A stretch of 64,000 nt of DNA from Natranaerovirga hydrolytica (GTDB taxonomy: Bacteria; Bacillota; Clostridia; Lachnospirales; DSM-24629). The number at the start of each line of letters is the position of its first letter. The stretch's first letter is position 1. Location: the NCBI RefSeq assembly GCF_004339095.1, contig NZ_SMGQ01000011.1:1079652-1143651 (forward strand), written 5' to 3'. The translations under genes were made by a program, and so were the position numbers. The notes below the pieces were generated by a model, which had not been told where the DNA came from, did not search any database, and saw only the letters and a program-made list of their open reading frames with translations. Below, in pieces: positions 36,879-46,575 of this stretch.

Positions 36879-37495
36879 TCTACATTACACCTTCCTAATA
36901 CATATTCCAGTATGATATCTGCTTGTTTTGCCGCTGCGATATTGACTTTGGGAGATATTGGTGGCATATCATCTGTTACTTCTGTTTTTAGATCCCCTAT
37001 TATGATTAGATTTTTTCTAATGAGGTGCGTTATCAGTTCATCACTCTGTCCCCAACCTGCTATACCTGACGCTGAAACAATTAGTTCTTTTTCTTCTAAT
37101 AACTCTTGAATCAATAATGCTTTGTACTCTGCTTGATCAAATGCTTCTACTACAATATCACAGCTTTTAAAGATTTCCTTTATATTGTTTTTTTCCAATC
37201 TTTTCTCTATGGCTTGAATTTGTAGGTCCGGTTGAATTTGCATTAAATTTTCTTTAAGTGCTTTTACTTTTGGTTGCCCTAATTGGTGATAAAAATAAAA
37301 TTGTCGATTCAGATTAGAAGGTTCTATTGTGTCAAAGTCTACAATAAGCAGTTGATTAAAACCACTACGCACGAGATTAAACGCACAATTAGAACCTAAG
37401 CCTCCTGCTCCTGCTATGCCTATTCTAACTTGCTGTAATTTTTTAAGGTTAGTCTGACCAATGATTTCACTGATACTTTTTTCAAAAAGGTTCAT
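36875..37495 (-). CDS. thiF: ThiS adenylyltransferase
   Basis: Activates the C-terminal Gly of ThiS with ATP before sulfur loading. The 206-residue protein is the short clostridial ThiF: ATP-binding GAGGLGSN (29-36), DFDTIEPSNLNRQF, then a shortened C-terminus without the zinc Cys pairs of longer ThiF/MoeB proteins. GGAGTATGTT precedes the ATG. It follows a 269-base gap with hairpin repeats after thiH. Confidence 0.92.
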   Translation of the reverse strand: MNLFEKSISEIIGQTNLKKLQQVRIGIAGAGGLGSNCAFNLVRSGFNQLLIVDFDTIEPSNLNRQFYFYHQLGQPKVKALKENLMQIQPDLQIQAIEKRLEKNNIKEIFKSCDIVVEAFDQAEYKALLIQELLEEKELIVSASGIAGWGQSDELITHLIRKNLIIIGDLKTEVTDDMPPISPKVNIAAAKQADIILEYVLGRCNVE

Positions 37496-37608
37496 AACAT
37501 ACTCCTATAACTTTACTGTTGTCCTAACTTATTTTATACCTATTGCTGATGTACGAGTTAATACTTTTATATTACTCAACTTATACCTCTTCTGGCATAA
37601 GAGGCACA

Positions 37609-37767
37609 AGTTTCGTTAAAAATATTAATTTCAAATCCTTGCAAGCAAGTTTGAAATTAGACTTTCATCTTAACTTGTAACATGCCTTTCACTTCGTTAC
37701 AGGCACAAGTTTCGTTAAAAGTATTCATTTCAAATCCTTGCAAGCAAGTTTGAAATTAATACTTTTA
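37609..37767. repeat. Tandem pair of hairpin-forming repeats between thiH and thiF
   Basis: Two copies of a ~55-base unit (37609-37663 and 37702-37758) share ACAAGTTTCGTTAAAA and the palindromic core AAATCCTTGC-AA-GCAAGTTT flanked by TTTC/GAAA arms. In the second copy the pairing extends outward through AAAAGTATT/AATACTTTT (to 37767), giving a ~50-base hairpin right after the thiH stop. A third core lies at 33.96 kb. Confidence 0.8.
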
Positions 37768-38862
37768 TATCAACTGCCAATCTTTAAATACAGGTTGATA
37801 GCCTTTTGAAAGTAGCATTTTTTTGATTTCTTCTACAGAACGTTTATCTGATGTGTCAAATTGCACCGTTTCTTCATCTTGAGTACGTCCACCTACTGCT
37901 GTTGTAGTGCCTGCTGACATTTTAGTGACACCAAGGGGCAGTACATTTTCTCTAAAGTCAGGTTCTTCTCTAGTGGATATGGTAATACCTACTCTTGGTA
38001 AAAATAATCTTAAGGCCAACATAATTTGCACAAAGTCTTTATCTTCTACATTATCTTTTGGTGTAAATGAACCTTCGTGAGGTCGCATTCTTGGTAAAGA
38101 AATACTAATTTCTGTATCTGTATATTTATCTTGTAGGTATTTTCCATGTAAACCTGTAAAAAAGGCTTCTCTTTCCCATTGATCTAATCCTAATAATGCA
38201 CCAATGTTTACCGTTCTCATTTTTGCTTTGCAAGCTCTTTCAGGTGCATTCAATCGATTCAAATAATCTTTTTTAGGACCTCTAATATGAATTTCATCAT
38301 ATATTTCTTCATTGTATACTTCTTGATACAATGTTAAACCATCTACACCTGCTTGGATTAACCTTTCGTATTCTTCTTGTTCTAAAGGATAAATCTCAAT
38401 GGATACTGTTGCATATTTGTTGATGACTTTGACACATTCTTCTATATAATCTACAGAAGTTCCTTTTCTTGATTCTCCTGTCAAGATAAGAATATGTCTT
38501 AAATCGGTTTTTGCAATGGCTTTTGCTTCTAATGCTACTTCTTCGAGGGTTAATCTTTTTCTTGGTATTGGATTGTCTACATTAAAACCACAGTATGCAC
38601 ATTGATTGACGCAATAATTCCCTAAATATAAGGGTGTATAAAGTATAATGGCTTTACCGAAGTTTTGTTTTGTTAATTGGTTGGCTTTTCTTGCCATTGA
38701 CTCTAATAAATCTTTTGCTTTTGGTGATAGTAAAGCTAAAAATTCTAACGCACTAATATTGTCTTTGTGAATGATTTGATTAATGTGTTCTGTTGTTAAT
38801 TGATTAAAATAGTCTTGAACATTAATATTTTTATACTGATTGTATACTTCATAAAAACTCAT
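37765..38862 (-). CDS. thiH: 2-iminoacetate synthase
   Basis: Radical SAM lyase that cleaves tyrosine to dehydroglycine for thiazole formation. The 365-residue protein has the cluster motif C-x3-C-x2-C (CVNQCAYCGF), LTGESRKGTS, and the C-terminal QFDTSDKRS and KMLLSKGYQPVFKDW typical of ThiH. AAGAAGG precedes the ATG. It lies between thiG and the repeat-containing gap. Confidence 0.94.
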   Translation of the reverse strand: MSFYEVYNQYKNINVQDYFNQLTTEHINQIIHKDNISALEFLALLSPKAKDLLESMARKANQLTKQNFGKAIILYTPLYLGNYCVNQCAYCGFNVDNPIPRKRLTLEEVALEAKAIAKTDLRHILILTGESRKGTSVDYIEECVKVINKYATVSIEIYPLEQEEYERLIQAGVDGLTLYQEVYNEEIYDEIHIRGPKKDYLNRLNAPERACKAKMRTVNIGALLGLDQWEREAFFTGLHGKYLQDKYTDTEISISLPRMRPHEGSFTPKDNVEDKDFVQIMLALRLFLPRVGITISTREEPDFRENVLPLGVTKMSAGTTTAVGGRTQDEETVQFDTSDKRSVEEIKKMLLSKGYQPVFKDWQLI

Positions 38863-38880
38863 TGTATAACCTTCTTTTTT

Positions 38881-39648
38881 TTAGTCTAAAAATCCTGTTA
38901 AGGGAGATGATGCATTTGCATATTCTGCTGTTGCTCCTGTTCCTGCTAAGTATGCTTGTCTTCCTGCTTCAACGGCTAATGCAAATGCTTTTCCCATTTG
39001 AACAGGATCATTCGCTGTTGCAATGGCTGTATTAACTAGAACTGCATCACATCCCATTTCCATTGCTTCTGCTGCTTCTGATGGTTTGCCTATGCCTGCA
39101 TCAACAATAACAGGTACTTTAATTTCATCGATTAATATACGTACCAGTTCTTTTGTTTTGATACCTCTATTGCTTCCTATTGGTGCGCCTAAAGGCATAA
39201 CTGCTGCTGCGCCAACATCTTCCATTCTTTTTGCCATTGATAAGTCTGGGCTCATATAAGGTAGAACCACAAAGCCTTCTTGGACTAATGTTTCTGTTGC
39301 TTTTAATGTTTCTATATTATCTGGCAATAAATATTTGTTATCGGATATGACTTCGATTTTTATCCAGTTGCCACATCCTGCTGCTCTTGCTAATTTTGCA
39401 ATTCTAATGGCTTCTTCTGCATTCCTTGCTCCTGATGTATTGGGCATTAAAGTACATGTGTTTGGAACATAGTTAAGCACATTTTCTTCCTTGACATCAA
39501 AGTCAATTCGCCTAAGGGCTACAGTGACTACTTGTGATGCTGAACTTTTAATAACATCTTTTATGATAGATTTCCTAGGAAATTTTCCTGTTCCTATAAA
39601 TAATCTGCTGTTTAATATTTGATCGCCTATTGTCAATAAATCTTTCAT
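38881..39648 (-). CDS. thiG: Thiazole synthase
   Basis: Forms the thiazole ring from DXP, dehydroglycine and ThiS thiocarboxylate. The 255-residue TIM barrel contains GTGKF near the N-terminus, the region with the Schiff-base Lys (WIKIEVI), [22 protein letters not shown], and VDAGIGKPS, as in ThiG. Its ribosome binding site GGAGGCGG overlaps the Gly-Gly codons at the end of thiS. Confidence 0.95.
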   Translation of the reverse strand: MKDLLTIGDQILNSRLFIGTGKFPRKSIIKDVIKSSASQVVTVALRRIDFDVKEENVLNYVPNTCTLMPNTSGARNAEEAIRIAKLARAAGCGNWIKIEVISDNKYLLPDNIETLKATETLVQEGFVVLPYMSPDLSMAKRMEDVGAAAVMPLGAPIGSNRGIKTKELVRILIDEIKVPVIVDAGIGKPSEAAEAMEMGCDAVLVNTAIATANDPVQMGKAFALAVEAGRQAYLAGTGATAEYANASSPLTGFLD

Positions 39649-39652
39649 CGTA

Positions 39653-39853
39653 TCAACCGCCTCCTACAAAACTTAGAATTTCTATATTATCGTTGGGGTG
39701 TAATGTAATCTCTTGCCACTTCTCTTTCTGTATAATATCGTAATTGTACTCTATAACAATTCTATCTGGTTTTAGTCCTTTTTCTTTTATTAAACTGATT
39801 AAAGTCATGGCTTCGTTTATATGTTCTTCTTTTCCATTAATTTTTACAATCAT
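39653..39853 (-). CDS. thiS: Sulfur carrier protein ThiS
   Basis: A 66-residue ubiquitin-fold protein ending in the required Gly-Gly (FVGGG) that becomes the thiocarboxylate. The ATG at 39853 follows GGAGGAC; a longer frame upstream overlaps the riboswitch terminator and is not translated. First gene of the thi operon. Confidence 0.92.
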   Translation of the reverse strand: MIVKINGKEEHINEAMTLISLIKEKGLKPDRIVIEYNYDIIQKEKWQEITLHPNDNIEILSFVGGG

Positions 39854-39889
39854 CTTTCTAAGTCCTCCTTTCTTTTTTATATTTATGCG

Positions 39890-39917
39890 TAAAAAAAGCT
39901 TACCCATAGGGTAAGCC
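39890..39917 (-). terminator. TPP riboswitch terminator
   Basis: GCTTACCC (39898-39905) and GGGTAAGC (39909-39916) form a perfect stem followed on the minus strand by seven T, between aptamer and thiS. Confidence 0.85.
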
Positions 39918-39954
39918 AATATATTATTCGTTTTTATAACACGTTTAAATAATA

Positions 39955-40046
39955 TGTTGCTTCCCTACGGTGGGATCACCCACATCAGGTTCAAAGGGTC
40001 AAGGTTTTATCCTTTCTCAGCCATAAGGCCCCCCTAGCGATTTGCT
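39955..40046 (-). ncRNA. TPP riboswitch (THI element)
   Basis: The minus-strand leader has the hallmark segments GGGGG...CTGAGA, ACCCTTTGAACCTGAT and GGGAAG in the right order. TPP binding would favour the terminator just downstream and switch off thiSGHFEC. Confidence 0.95.
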
Positions 40047-40083
40047 AAGTTATTTCCATAACTTTCATTATTTAATTTTCTTC

Positions 40084-40112
40084 ATTATAACCCTAATCCA
40101 TGTATTCGTCAA
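40084..40112 (-). promoter_or_regulatory. Promoter of the thi operon
   Basis: -35 TTGACG (40112-40107), 17-base spacer, -10 TATAAT (40089-40084). The rest of the gap to 40327 shows no further feature. Confidence 0.75.
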
Positions 40113-40327
40113 CTTGTATTACAAAATGTGTTATTAACTTGTGATCATATCACCTTAAGATTAATTATAGAAAATATCACTTTTGATAATACTCTAAATT
40201 ATGAAAAAAGGATTGATTAGGTTGTCACATTTCCCTTCATTTTAAAGAGATATATTTTAACAAATATAGGATTGTATCTTACTCATTAAAGCCTTTCATA
40301 TTGTATCCACTTAAGGACTATACTTAG

Positions 40328-41122
40328 TTAAATTATAAAACGAATAATGGCTATAAAAACAAATCCAATACTATAAACAAATAAAAACCCATTTAAAGTG
40401 TATTTAAATAGAGTAATATATCTTTCCTTACCCGGTATTGCTGAACCCTTGTTTAAATCATTTGAATTTATCTTGAGATTTTCAATCTTACTTTGAAGTT
40501 CTTTTACAGATTGATCTGTTTCACATTTTAGTTGCTCTAAAAATTTACTGGATTCTTCTATAAGATGTTTTAATGATTCTTTGTATTCTTCTATTTCAAG
40601 CCTTATGGTAAAAAGATTGCCTGCTATGTTTTTTTCTAGATAAAGGTGGTAAAAATAGACACTGACATATTCTTCAACTTCTTTATCAAATGCCTTCTGC
40701 TTTAAATACCTTACTTCTTCTAAAAGTTCAATAATCTCTTTCTCTTGAGGATCTCTACGTAATTGTACATGTCTAATGTAATATGTTACATTCTTATAAA
40801 ACAGTTCATTTATAGTCCCCTCTTCATATAACCTTTTTAGTAATGATAAAGCTTCTGAACATTCTTCTTTTCTATAAACTAAGTGCTTAAAAACTATATT
40901 AAAACTTTTATTATTTAACTTTGTATTTAACTTTGTTGGTGACAATTTTCTTATATGGAATAAATATCTAAAATCAAATACAAGATATAAAACCACTACA
41001 CATAAGAGCGTTATGATACTCGTTAAAAATACAGAACTATTTCTAAATTCATCTACAGCAACAACTATAACTAAGCAAAAAAACAAATATATAAAATATA
41101 ATTCACCCGACTTTTTTCTCAT
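40328..41122 (-). CDS. Hypothetical membrane protein with a coiled-coil region
   Basis: A 264-residue protein: two N-terminal membrane helices (about 9-27 and 31-52), a long charged cytosolic part with heptad-like segments (about 145-225, for example EEYKESLKHLIEESSKFLEQLK), and a C-terminal helix (about 240-262). No known domain recognised. GGAGAGG precedes the ATG. It stands alone; role possibly structural at the membrane. Confidence 0.7.
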   Translation of the reverse strand: MRKKSGELYFIYLFFCLVIVVAVDEFRNSSVFLTSIITLLCVVVLYLVFDFRYLFHIRKLSPTKLNTKLNNKSFNIVFKHLVYRKEECSEALSLLKRLYEEGTINELFYKNVTYYIRHVQLRRDPQEKEIIELLEEVRYLKQKAFDKEVEEYVSVYFYHLYLEKNIAGNLFTIRLEIEEYKESLKHLIEESSKFLEQLKCETDQSVKELQSKIENLKINSNDLNKGSAIPGKERYITLFKYTLNGFLFVYSIGFVFIAIIRFII

Positions 41123-41361
41123 GATGCCTCTCCTTGAAACCTAAAAAATCTTGTTTTTTTCTTTTATTATAGAATATTTACTGTTTTATTACAATACAAT
41201 TCATTTCATTTTGTTATTATCACCATATTGTTTAGAATTGCCAATTTTTTGACTCGTAAAATAGGGTTTAATCCTTATTAAATTACTTATTTATACCTAT
41301 ATAAAAAAATTGTTTTTTGTGTTATTATTTTTAAGATTATTTTATAAACGGAGGAAATCAA

Positions 41362-42729
41362 ATGAAAAAAAGTTTTAGATATATTTTTACACTGTTATTA
41401 ATTGCAATATTTTTAACAGGATGCCAATCGTTTCAATTATTCGAATCAAAAGAATCAGAAAATCCTAATACTTATCTTTTAAAAGGCCGCTTAGATATGG
41501 GTAACGAAGCTTATGACGAAGCAATAGAAAGTTTAAAAAAAGCCATCGAACTAGACCCTAGTTTTAGTGATGCCTATAATGATTTAAGCTGGGCTTATAA
41601 TGAGATCGGCGATTATGAATCGGCTCTAGGTTATGTTACGACTGCTATTGAATTAGGAGAGGCCAATTCAAGTAATTACGTTAATCAAGGCTATGCTTTA
41701 TACGGTTTAAATCAATGGGATGAAGCAATAATAGCTTTTGAAAAGGCCATTCAGCTTGATGCAACAAACGATGTGGCTTACTATTATTTAGGAGATATTT
41801 TTTATTTTTCTGGTTATTATGAGGACGCACAAGCAATGTATATGTATTCGCTACAATATGACCCGACTTCAATAGAAACGATTTCCAGTATTGCTTATTG
41901 TAAAATTAATTTAGGGCATTTTGACGATGCTGAAGAATTTATTAACAAATACAATATGGCATACCCTAATGCGTTTGATTTAATGTATGCCAAAGGGGAA
42001 CTTTTTGAATATATTAAATCCGAAAAAGAAGTTGTAGAGTATTACTCTGAACTTGCAAATCAATTCCCTGATAAAATTGAAGCTCAACATGCACTGGGTA
42101 AATATTATTTTCATAGAATATATGATTATGAAAAAGCAGTAGAGCATTTTGAGCAAGTGAGTCTTTTATCTATTGCTAATGCTGATACTTATGATTGGCT
42201 TGCCTACAGTTATATTAATGTAGAAAACTATGATGCTGCTTTAGCTTCTGTTAACACAGGTTTAGAATTGGATCCAGAGCATTCTAATCTATACAATACT
42301 TTAGGTGATCTATATTTTATTCAAAATCGCTATGCAGACGCTATTCCAAATTATGAACAGTCCATTGCTCTTTCACCAATTAACTCAACGCCTTATATGA
42401 ATCATTTATGGGCATTATATTATGCAACCAATTATGAAGAGTGTATTGAAAAAGCTAATAAATATCTTGAATTGTTTAGTTATGAACCTGTCCTTTATGA
42501 TACGATAGGTTATAGTTATTTTGAGTTAGGTGAATACGATTCTGCAATTGACATGTTTGAACAATCTATAGCATTAGCTCCTGATGATCCATATATCTAC
42601 TATGCTTTAGCTGAATGTTATTATGCATTAGGTAATCAAGAAACAACAGAGCAGTATATTGAAAAAACCAAAGAAATTAATGAAGAATATTATAACATTG
42701 AATTCGACTTTGATGTATTTATATTCTAA
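41362..42729 (+). CDS. TPR-repeat lipoprotein
   Basis: A 455-residue exported protein with lipobox LTGC (Cys21) followed by about ten tetratricopeptide repeats covering most of the chain (for example YDEAIESLKKAIELDPSF, WDEAIIAFEKAIQLDA). TPR solenoids mediate protein-protein contacts, so a scaffold role at the cell surface is likely. CGGAGGAAA precedes the ATG. It is monocistronic and ends at a bidirectional terminator shared with the SLH/CAP gene. Confidence 0.88.
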   Translation: MKKSFRYIFTLLLIAIFLTGCQSFQLFESKESENPNTYLLKGRLDMGNEAYDEAIESLKKAIELDPSFSDAYNDLSWAYNEIGDYESALGYVTTAIELGEANSSNYVNQGYALYGLNQWDEAIIAFEKAIQLDATNDVAYYYLGDIFYFSGYYEDAQAMYMYSLQYDPTSIETISSIAYCKINLGHFDDAEEFINKYNMAYPNAFDLMYAKGELFEYIKSEKEVVEYYSELANQFPDKIEAQHALGKYYFHRIYDYEKAVEHFEQVSLLSIANADTYDWLAYSYINVENYDAALASVNTGLELDPEHSNLYNTLGDLYFIQNRYADAIPNYEQSIALSPINSTPYMNHLWALYYATNYEECIEKANKYLELFSYEPVLYDTIGYSYFELGEYDSAIDMFEQSIALAPDDPYIYYALAECYYALGNQETTEQYIEKTKEINEEYYNIEFDFDVFIF

Positions 42730-42738
42730 TTCTTTAAT

Positions 42739-42785
42739 ATAAAAAGGCTGTTCACATTCCTTTATTAAGGTGAACAGCCTTTTTA
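42739..42785. terminator. Bidirectional terminator
   Basis: AAAAAGGCTGTTCAC (42741-42755) and GTGAACAGCCTTTTT (42770-42784) are perfect 15-base arms between convergent genes with T runs on both strands. Confidence 0.9.
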
Positions 42786-42821
42786 ATTGTTAATACCCTT
42801 AGTATGCAAGTGATTCCATCG

Positions 42822-44228
42822 TTATCTTGGTGAGTAAAATTTTTGCGTGCTATAAAATGAATAGATAGAATTAGACTTATAATATATTCCTACGCCTAAT
42901 CGCTCTGTATCTCCTAAAATATTATCTCTATGTCCTGATGAATTAATCCAAGCGTGAGTAATTTCTATACCTCTATAACCTGCTGCAATATTTTCTGCTG
43001 CTGACCAATAATTAATCCCATAGTTTCTCATTCGGTCAAAAGGACTTTCTCCTTCTAAGTTCGTATGACTAAAATATTCCTTTATTGCCATATCTTCACT
43101 ATGTGCCCTTGCTGCTTCTGCTGCCAGATCATCCCACTCTAAAGGTGCTTTATTGTGAAAACTTCTAAATGAGTTGGTAAGATGAAAGGTTAGTTTTTCA
43201 TATTCTTTTGCACGCTCTAATGATGTTTCTAACCGATTACCATAACTTACATATTTATTTTTAATGAATAAGATGGCGTAAATGGTATCATCGTCATTAG
43301 AATCTGAGTATATTCTTAATGTTGTGTCATCGTTAATGATTTCATCTATGTTATTATTACTATCAAAAGTATGGTTGTAACCTTCATTTGTATATTTTTC
43401 TTCTGCTGCTTCTCTGCTAATATTGATTAAACCATTGGATACGTCATAATGATTGCTATTGGTATATATGGCAACTACTTGATCCTCTTCTATGCCAACT
43501 TGGATATAATCTGCATACCCGTCAAAAACATACCATGAAAAACCCCAATCGCTAATTATCGTATCAATTGGTTCACCTAATAAATGAATAACATTTTCTT
43601 TTTTACTGCCCATTAATATTTTATCTTCTGGAATTTTTTCTTTTTCAAATATTTCATAAGTTCTATTGACCAGCGCAATGGCTTGTTCTCTTGTGGTGTA
43701 TCCTTGTGGGTCCAATATATTATTGCCTATGCCACCCATAATGCCTTTATCATTTATAAACTCTACTGATTCTAGTGCCCAGTTGGATACATCTTCTTTG
43801 TCATCAAACGTTAACGCCATCTTATGGTCACTGATCCAAGATGGGTCAATGACCTTAATGCTTCTATATAACATAGATGCTATTTGTTCTCGTGTAATAT
43901 TTTGATTAGGAGCAAATGTATTGGCATTAATACCTGCTATAATATTTAAGTTATATGCTTTTAATATTCCTTCGTCGTTAGTATCTTCAAAAGGATTCTC
44001 AAGAGATTCAACGGCTTCTTCTTCACTTAAGCTTTCATATAATAATACCATGAGGGTTGCAAATTCTTCTCTTGTGATATCTTCTTGATAATCGCTTAAG
44101 ATATCCATTGTAACCAATTGATTATCAATGGCTTTTCTGATTTCTTCTTCAGCCCAATCACTGGGGTTTGCAAACACACTCATGGTTAATGTAAGGACTA
44201 ACAGTATTCCAAGTGCTATTTTTTTCAT
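42822..44228 (-). CDS. Secreted SLH- and CAP-domain protein
   Basis: A 468-residue surface protein: signal peptide (MKKIALGILLVLTLTMSVFA), three S-layer homology repeats (about 22-195) that bind wall polymers, a middle CAP-associated segment (about 200-340), and a C-terminal CAP/YkwD domain (about 345-465) with HSEDMAIKEYFSH, AENIAAGY and SGHRDNIL. CAP proteins of Firmicutes are secreted with unknown biochemical roles. It is followed by a lipoprotein gene upstream on the same strand, 15 bases apart. AAAAGGAG precedes the ATG. Confidence 0.9.
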   Translation of the reverse strand: MKKIALGILLVLTLTMSVFANPSDWAEEEIRKAIDNQLVTMDILSDYQEDITREEFATLMVLLYESLSEEEAVESLENPFEDTNDEGILKAYNLNIIAGINANTFAPNQNITREQIASMLYRSIKVIDPSWISDHKMALTFDDKEDVSNWALESVEFINDKGIMGGIGNNILDPQGYTTREQAIALVNRTYEIFEKEKIPEDKILMGSKKENVIHLLGEPIDTIISDWGFSWYVFDGYADYIQVGIEEDQVVAIYTNSNHYDVSNGLINISREAAEEKYTNEGYNHTFDSNNNIDEIINDDTTLRIYSDSNDDDTIYAILFIKNKYVSYGNRLETSLERAKEYEKLTFHLTNSFRSFHNKAPLEWDDLAAEAARAHSEDMAIKEYFSHTNLEGESPFDRMRNYGINYWSAAENIAAGYRGIEITHAWINSSGHRDNILGDTERLGVGIYYKSNSIYSFYSTQKFYSPR

Positions 44229-44243
44229 AAGCCCACTCCTTTT

Positions 44244-44939
44244 TTATTCATAACTGTTCAAGTCTTGAACAGCATGATCCACCTCAATAATCATATCTGC
44301 ATGACGATTAAGATGTTCTAATACACTTTTATAAGATTCAAATAAAGTTGTATATTCTTCTTGATGTGCTATATCTTGTTCATGGTCTACTTCTAGTTCT
44401 TGTAGTGCTTGGATTAATCCATTAATCTGAGTGACAAGGGTTTCAAAACTTTCTATTGTTTCTTGATCATATCCAAGACGCTCTTCATTATAGGTGTTAA
44501 TCATTTCTATTATCATTTCATACTCACCGAAAATATGACCTACTGATGTTCTATAGTTTAAAGATAATAATCTATAGTATTCAAGTGATCTTTCTTCTAT
44601 GGTATTCATTTGTTGTTGTAAATTTTCTATTAACTGTTCATTGGTTTCTAAGAAATCTTTATAGTCATTTTTATAATTCACAATCACTTCTGCACCCTCT
44701 AATATGTAGAGATAAGTACTATTAATATCTTCTAACAAGCTTTTTGTTTCATTGATCTTTGTATGGGTATTATTTAATACATTTGTATCTAGGGTTAGAA
44801 AATACTCTTGAATGTCTTTTTGAATGATTGCTATATTTGCTTCTACTGTTTCTAATTGGTCTTCATTGTTGCGACACCCTACCATTATTGTTAATACAAT
44901 TAGCAAGATACAAGTCTTTAGTAATGTCTTTTTATGCAT
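44244..44939 (-). CDS. Predicted lipoprotein with coiled-coil character
   Basis: A 231-residue protein with a lipobox (IMVGC, Cys about 22) and an almost wholly helical, acidic mature part without a known domain. ATG 44939 is five bases after AAAGGTGG; a GTG three codons upstream lies in that site. It is probably co-transcribed with the SLH/CAP gene. A perfect 13-bp hairpin lies just upstream. Confidence 0.72.
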   Translation of the reverse strand: MHKKTLLKTCILLIVLTIMVGCRNNEDQLETVEANIAIIQKDIQEYFLTLDTNVLNNTHTKINETKSLLEDINSTYLYILEGAEVIVNYKNDYKDFLETNEQLIENLQQQMNTIEERSLEYYRLLSLNYRTSVGHIFGEYEMIIEMINTYNEERLGYDQETIESFETLVTQINGLIQALQELEVDHEQDIAHQEEYTTLFESYKSVLEHLNRHADMIIEVDHAVQDLNSYE

Positions 44940-44958
44940 AATAACCACCTTTATATAA

Positions 44959-44989
44959 AGATAGCTTCGAAAGACCTTCGAAGCTATCT
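44959..44989 (-). terminator. glyQS terminator hairpin directly before the lipoprotein gene
   Basis: AGATAGCTTCGAA (44959-44971) and TTCGAAGCTATCT (44977-44989) are perfect 13-base arms, followed on the minus strand by TTTATAT. It lies 20 bases upstream of the next start codon. Confidence 0.65.
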
Positions 44990-45018
44990 ACTGTATTTAT
45001 TTATCATTAAAATGTAAA
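44990..45018 (-). promoter_or_regulatory. Possible promoter of the lipoprotein gene
   Basis: -35 TTTACA (45018-45013), 17-base spacer, -10 TACAGT (44995-44990). Its start point would fall in the 5' arm of the adjoining terminator. Confidence 0.4.
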
Positions 45019-46392
45019 TTGTTTTTCAAAAAAGCTGTCTAATTCACTTATTTTTATTCTTTCTTGTTTCATTGAATCTCTAAAACGTATGGTTACCGAC
45101 TCATCTTCTAATGAATCAAAATCATAAGTAATACAAAATGGTGTTCCAATTTCATCTTGTCTTCTGTATCTTTTTCCAATACTACCTCTATCATCGTATT
45201 CCACATTGTATTTTTTAGACAATAATTGGAATACTTCTTCTGCTTGCTCGTTAAGCTTTTTAGATAATGGCAATACCGCCATTTTTACTGGTGCTATGAC
45301 TGGATGAAAACGAAGAACATTTCTTGAATCTCCATTTTCTAATGCTTCTTCATCGTATGCATCACAAAGGTATGCAAGAGTTACTCTATCTGCACCTAAT
45401 GATGGTTCAATACAGTATGGAATGTATTTTTCATTTGTTGAATCATCAAAATAAGACATATCTTCACCCGAATGTTCTTGGTGTTGTTTTAAGTCATAAT
45501 CTGTTCTGTCTGCAATACCCCATAACTCACCCCAGCCAAATGGGAATGCATATTCTAAGTCTGTTGTTGCATTGCTGTAGTGAGATAATTCTTCTTTTTC
45601 GTGATCTCTTACACGAATATTATCTTCTTTCATTCCTAATGATTTTAACCAATTGATACAGAATTCTTTCCAGTACTCAAACCATTCCATGTCTTTTCCT
45701 GGTTCACAGAAGAACTCTAATTCCATTTGTTCAAACTCTCTTGTTCTAAAAGTAAAGTTACCTGGCGTTATTTCATTTCTAAAGGATTTACCCACTTGTC
45801 CAATACCAAAAGGTATTTTTTTCCTTGAAGTTCTTTGAACGTTTTTAAAGTTCACAAAGATACCCTGTGCTGTTTCTGGTCTTAAATACACTGTATTACT
45901 TGCACTTTCTGTTACACCTTGAAATGTTTTAAACATCAAATTAAATTGACGGATATCTGTATAATTAAAAGCACCACAAGATGGACATTTGATTGTATGA
46001 TCTTGAATAAAGTCTTTCATTTTATCATTGGACCATCCATCTACTGCTTCTACTTCCATATCATTGTCTTGTGCATAGTCTTCAATGATTTTATCAGCTC
46101 TAAATCTTTCTTTACATTCTTTACAGTCCATTAACGGATCATTAAATCCGCCTACATGTCCTGATGCAACCCAAGCTTGTGGGTTCATAAGAATGGCACA
46201 ATCTACACCAACATTGTATTTATTCTCTTGAATAAATTTTTGCCACCAAGCTTTTTTTATATTATTTTTTAATTCTACACCTAATGGGCCGTAATCCCAA
46301 GTATTGGCTAATCCTCCATATATTTCTGAGCCTGGGTAAACGAACCCTCTCGTTTTAGCTAAAGAAACTATTTTATCCATTGTTTTTTCCAT
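45007..46392 (-). CDS. glyQS: Glycyl-tRNA synthetase, homodimeric (GlyQS) type
   Basis: Charges tRNA-Gly. The 461-residue class II enzyme is the alpha2 Thermus/eukaryote-like type: motif 1 region [21 protein letters not shown] (seen in sections), motif 2 [25 protein letters not shown] in parts, and a C-terminal anticodon-binding domain ([16 protein letters not shown]). A zinc-binding Cys set (CKEC, CPSC) is inserted. AAAGGAC precedes the ATG. The leader has no T-box sequence. Upstream lies a terminator-like hairpin. Confidence 0.95.
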   Translation of the reverse strand: MEKTMDKIVSLAKTRGFVYPGSEIYGGLANTWDYGPLGVELKNNIKKAWWQKFIQENKYNVGVDCAILMNPQAWVASGHVGGFNDPLMDCKECKERFRADKIIEDYAQDNDMEVEAVDGWSNDKMKDFIQDHTIKCPSCGAFNYTDIRQFNLMFKTFQGVTESASNTVYLRPETAQGIFVNFKNVQRTSRKKIPFGIGQVGKSFRNEITPGNFTFRTREFEQMELEFFCEPGKDMEWFEYWKEFCINWLKSLGMKEDNIRVRDHEKEELSHYSNATTDLEYAFPFGWGELWGIADRTDYDLKQHQEHSGEDMSYFDDSTNEKYIPYCIEPSLGADRVTLAYLCDAYDEEALENGDSRNVLRFHPVIAPVKMAVLPLSKKLNEQAEEVFQLLSKKYNVEYDDRGSIGKRYRRQDEIGTPFCITYDFDSLEDESVTIRFRDSMKQERIKISELDSFFEKQFTF

Positions 46393-46443
46393 AATTATCG
46401 TCCTTTCTATTCTATTGGTTAGTTTAGCTTATCTCTCTTTCAG

Positions 46444-46495
46444 CAAAAAAAGAGCATTCTTGTATCCATTCATTGGAAGAAAGAGTTGCTCTTTT
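46444..46495 (-). terminator. Terminator-like hairpin in the glyQS leader
   Basis: AAAAGAGCA (46448-46456) pairs with TGCTCTTTT (46487-46495); T run on the minus strand. It either ends the upstream zinc-ribbon transcript or attenuates glyQS. Confidence 0.6.
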
Positions 46496-46575
46496 GAGGT
46501 CCTGTATACTGTTGTCTTAAGAACTGCTCTAAAGTGCTTTGTGTCTATCTGCTAAACTATATATATTGTCTTTCT

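Noticed and set aside
46393-46560. T-box riboswitch before glyQS
   Set aside because: The conserved T-box stretch (GGTGGNACCGCG type) was not found on the minus strand.
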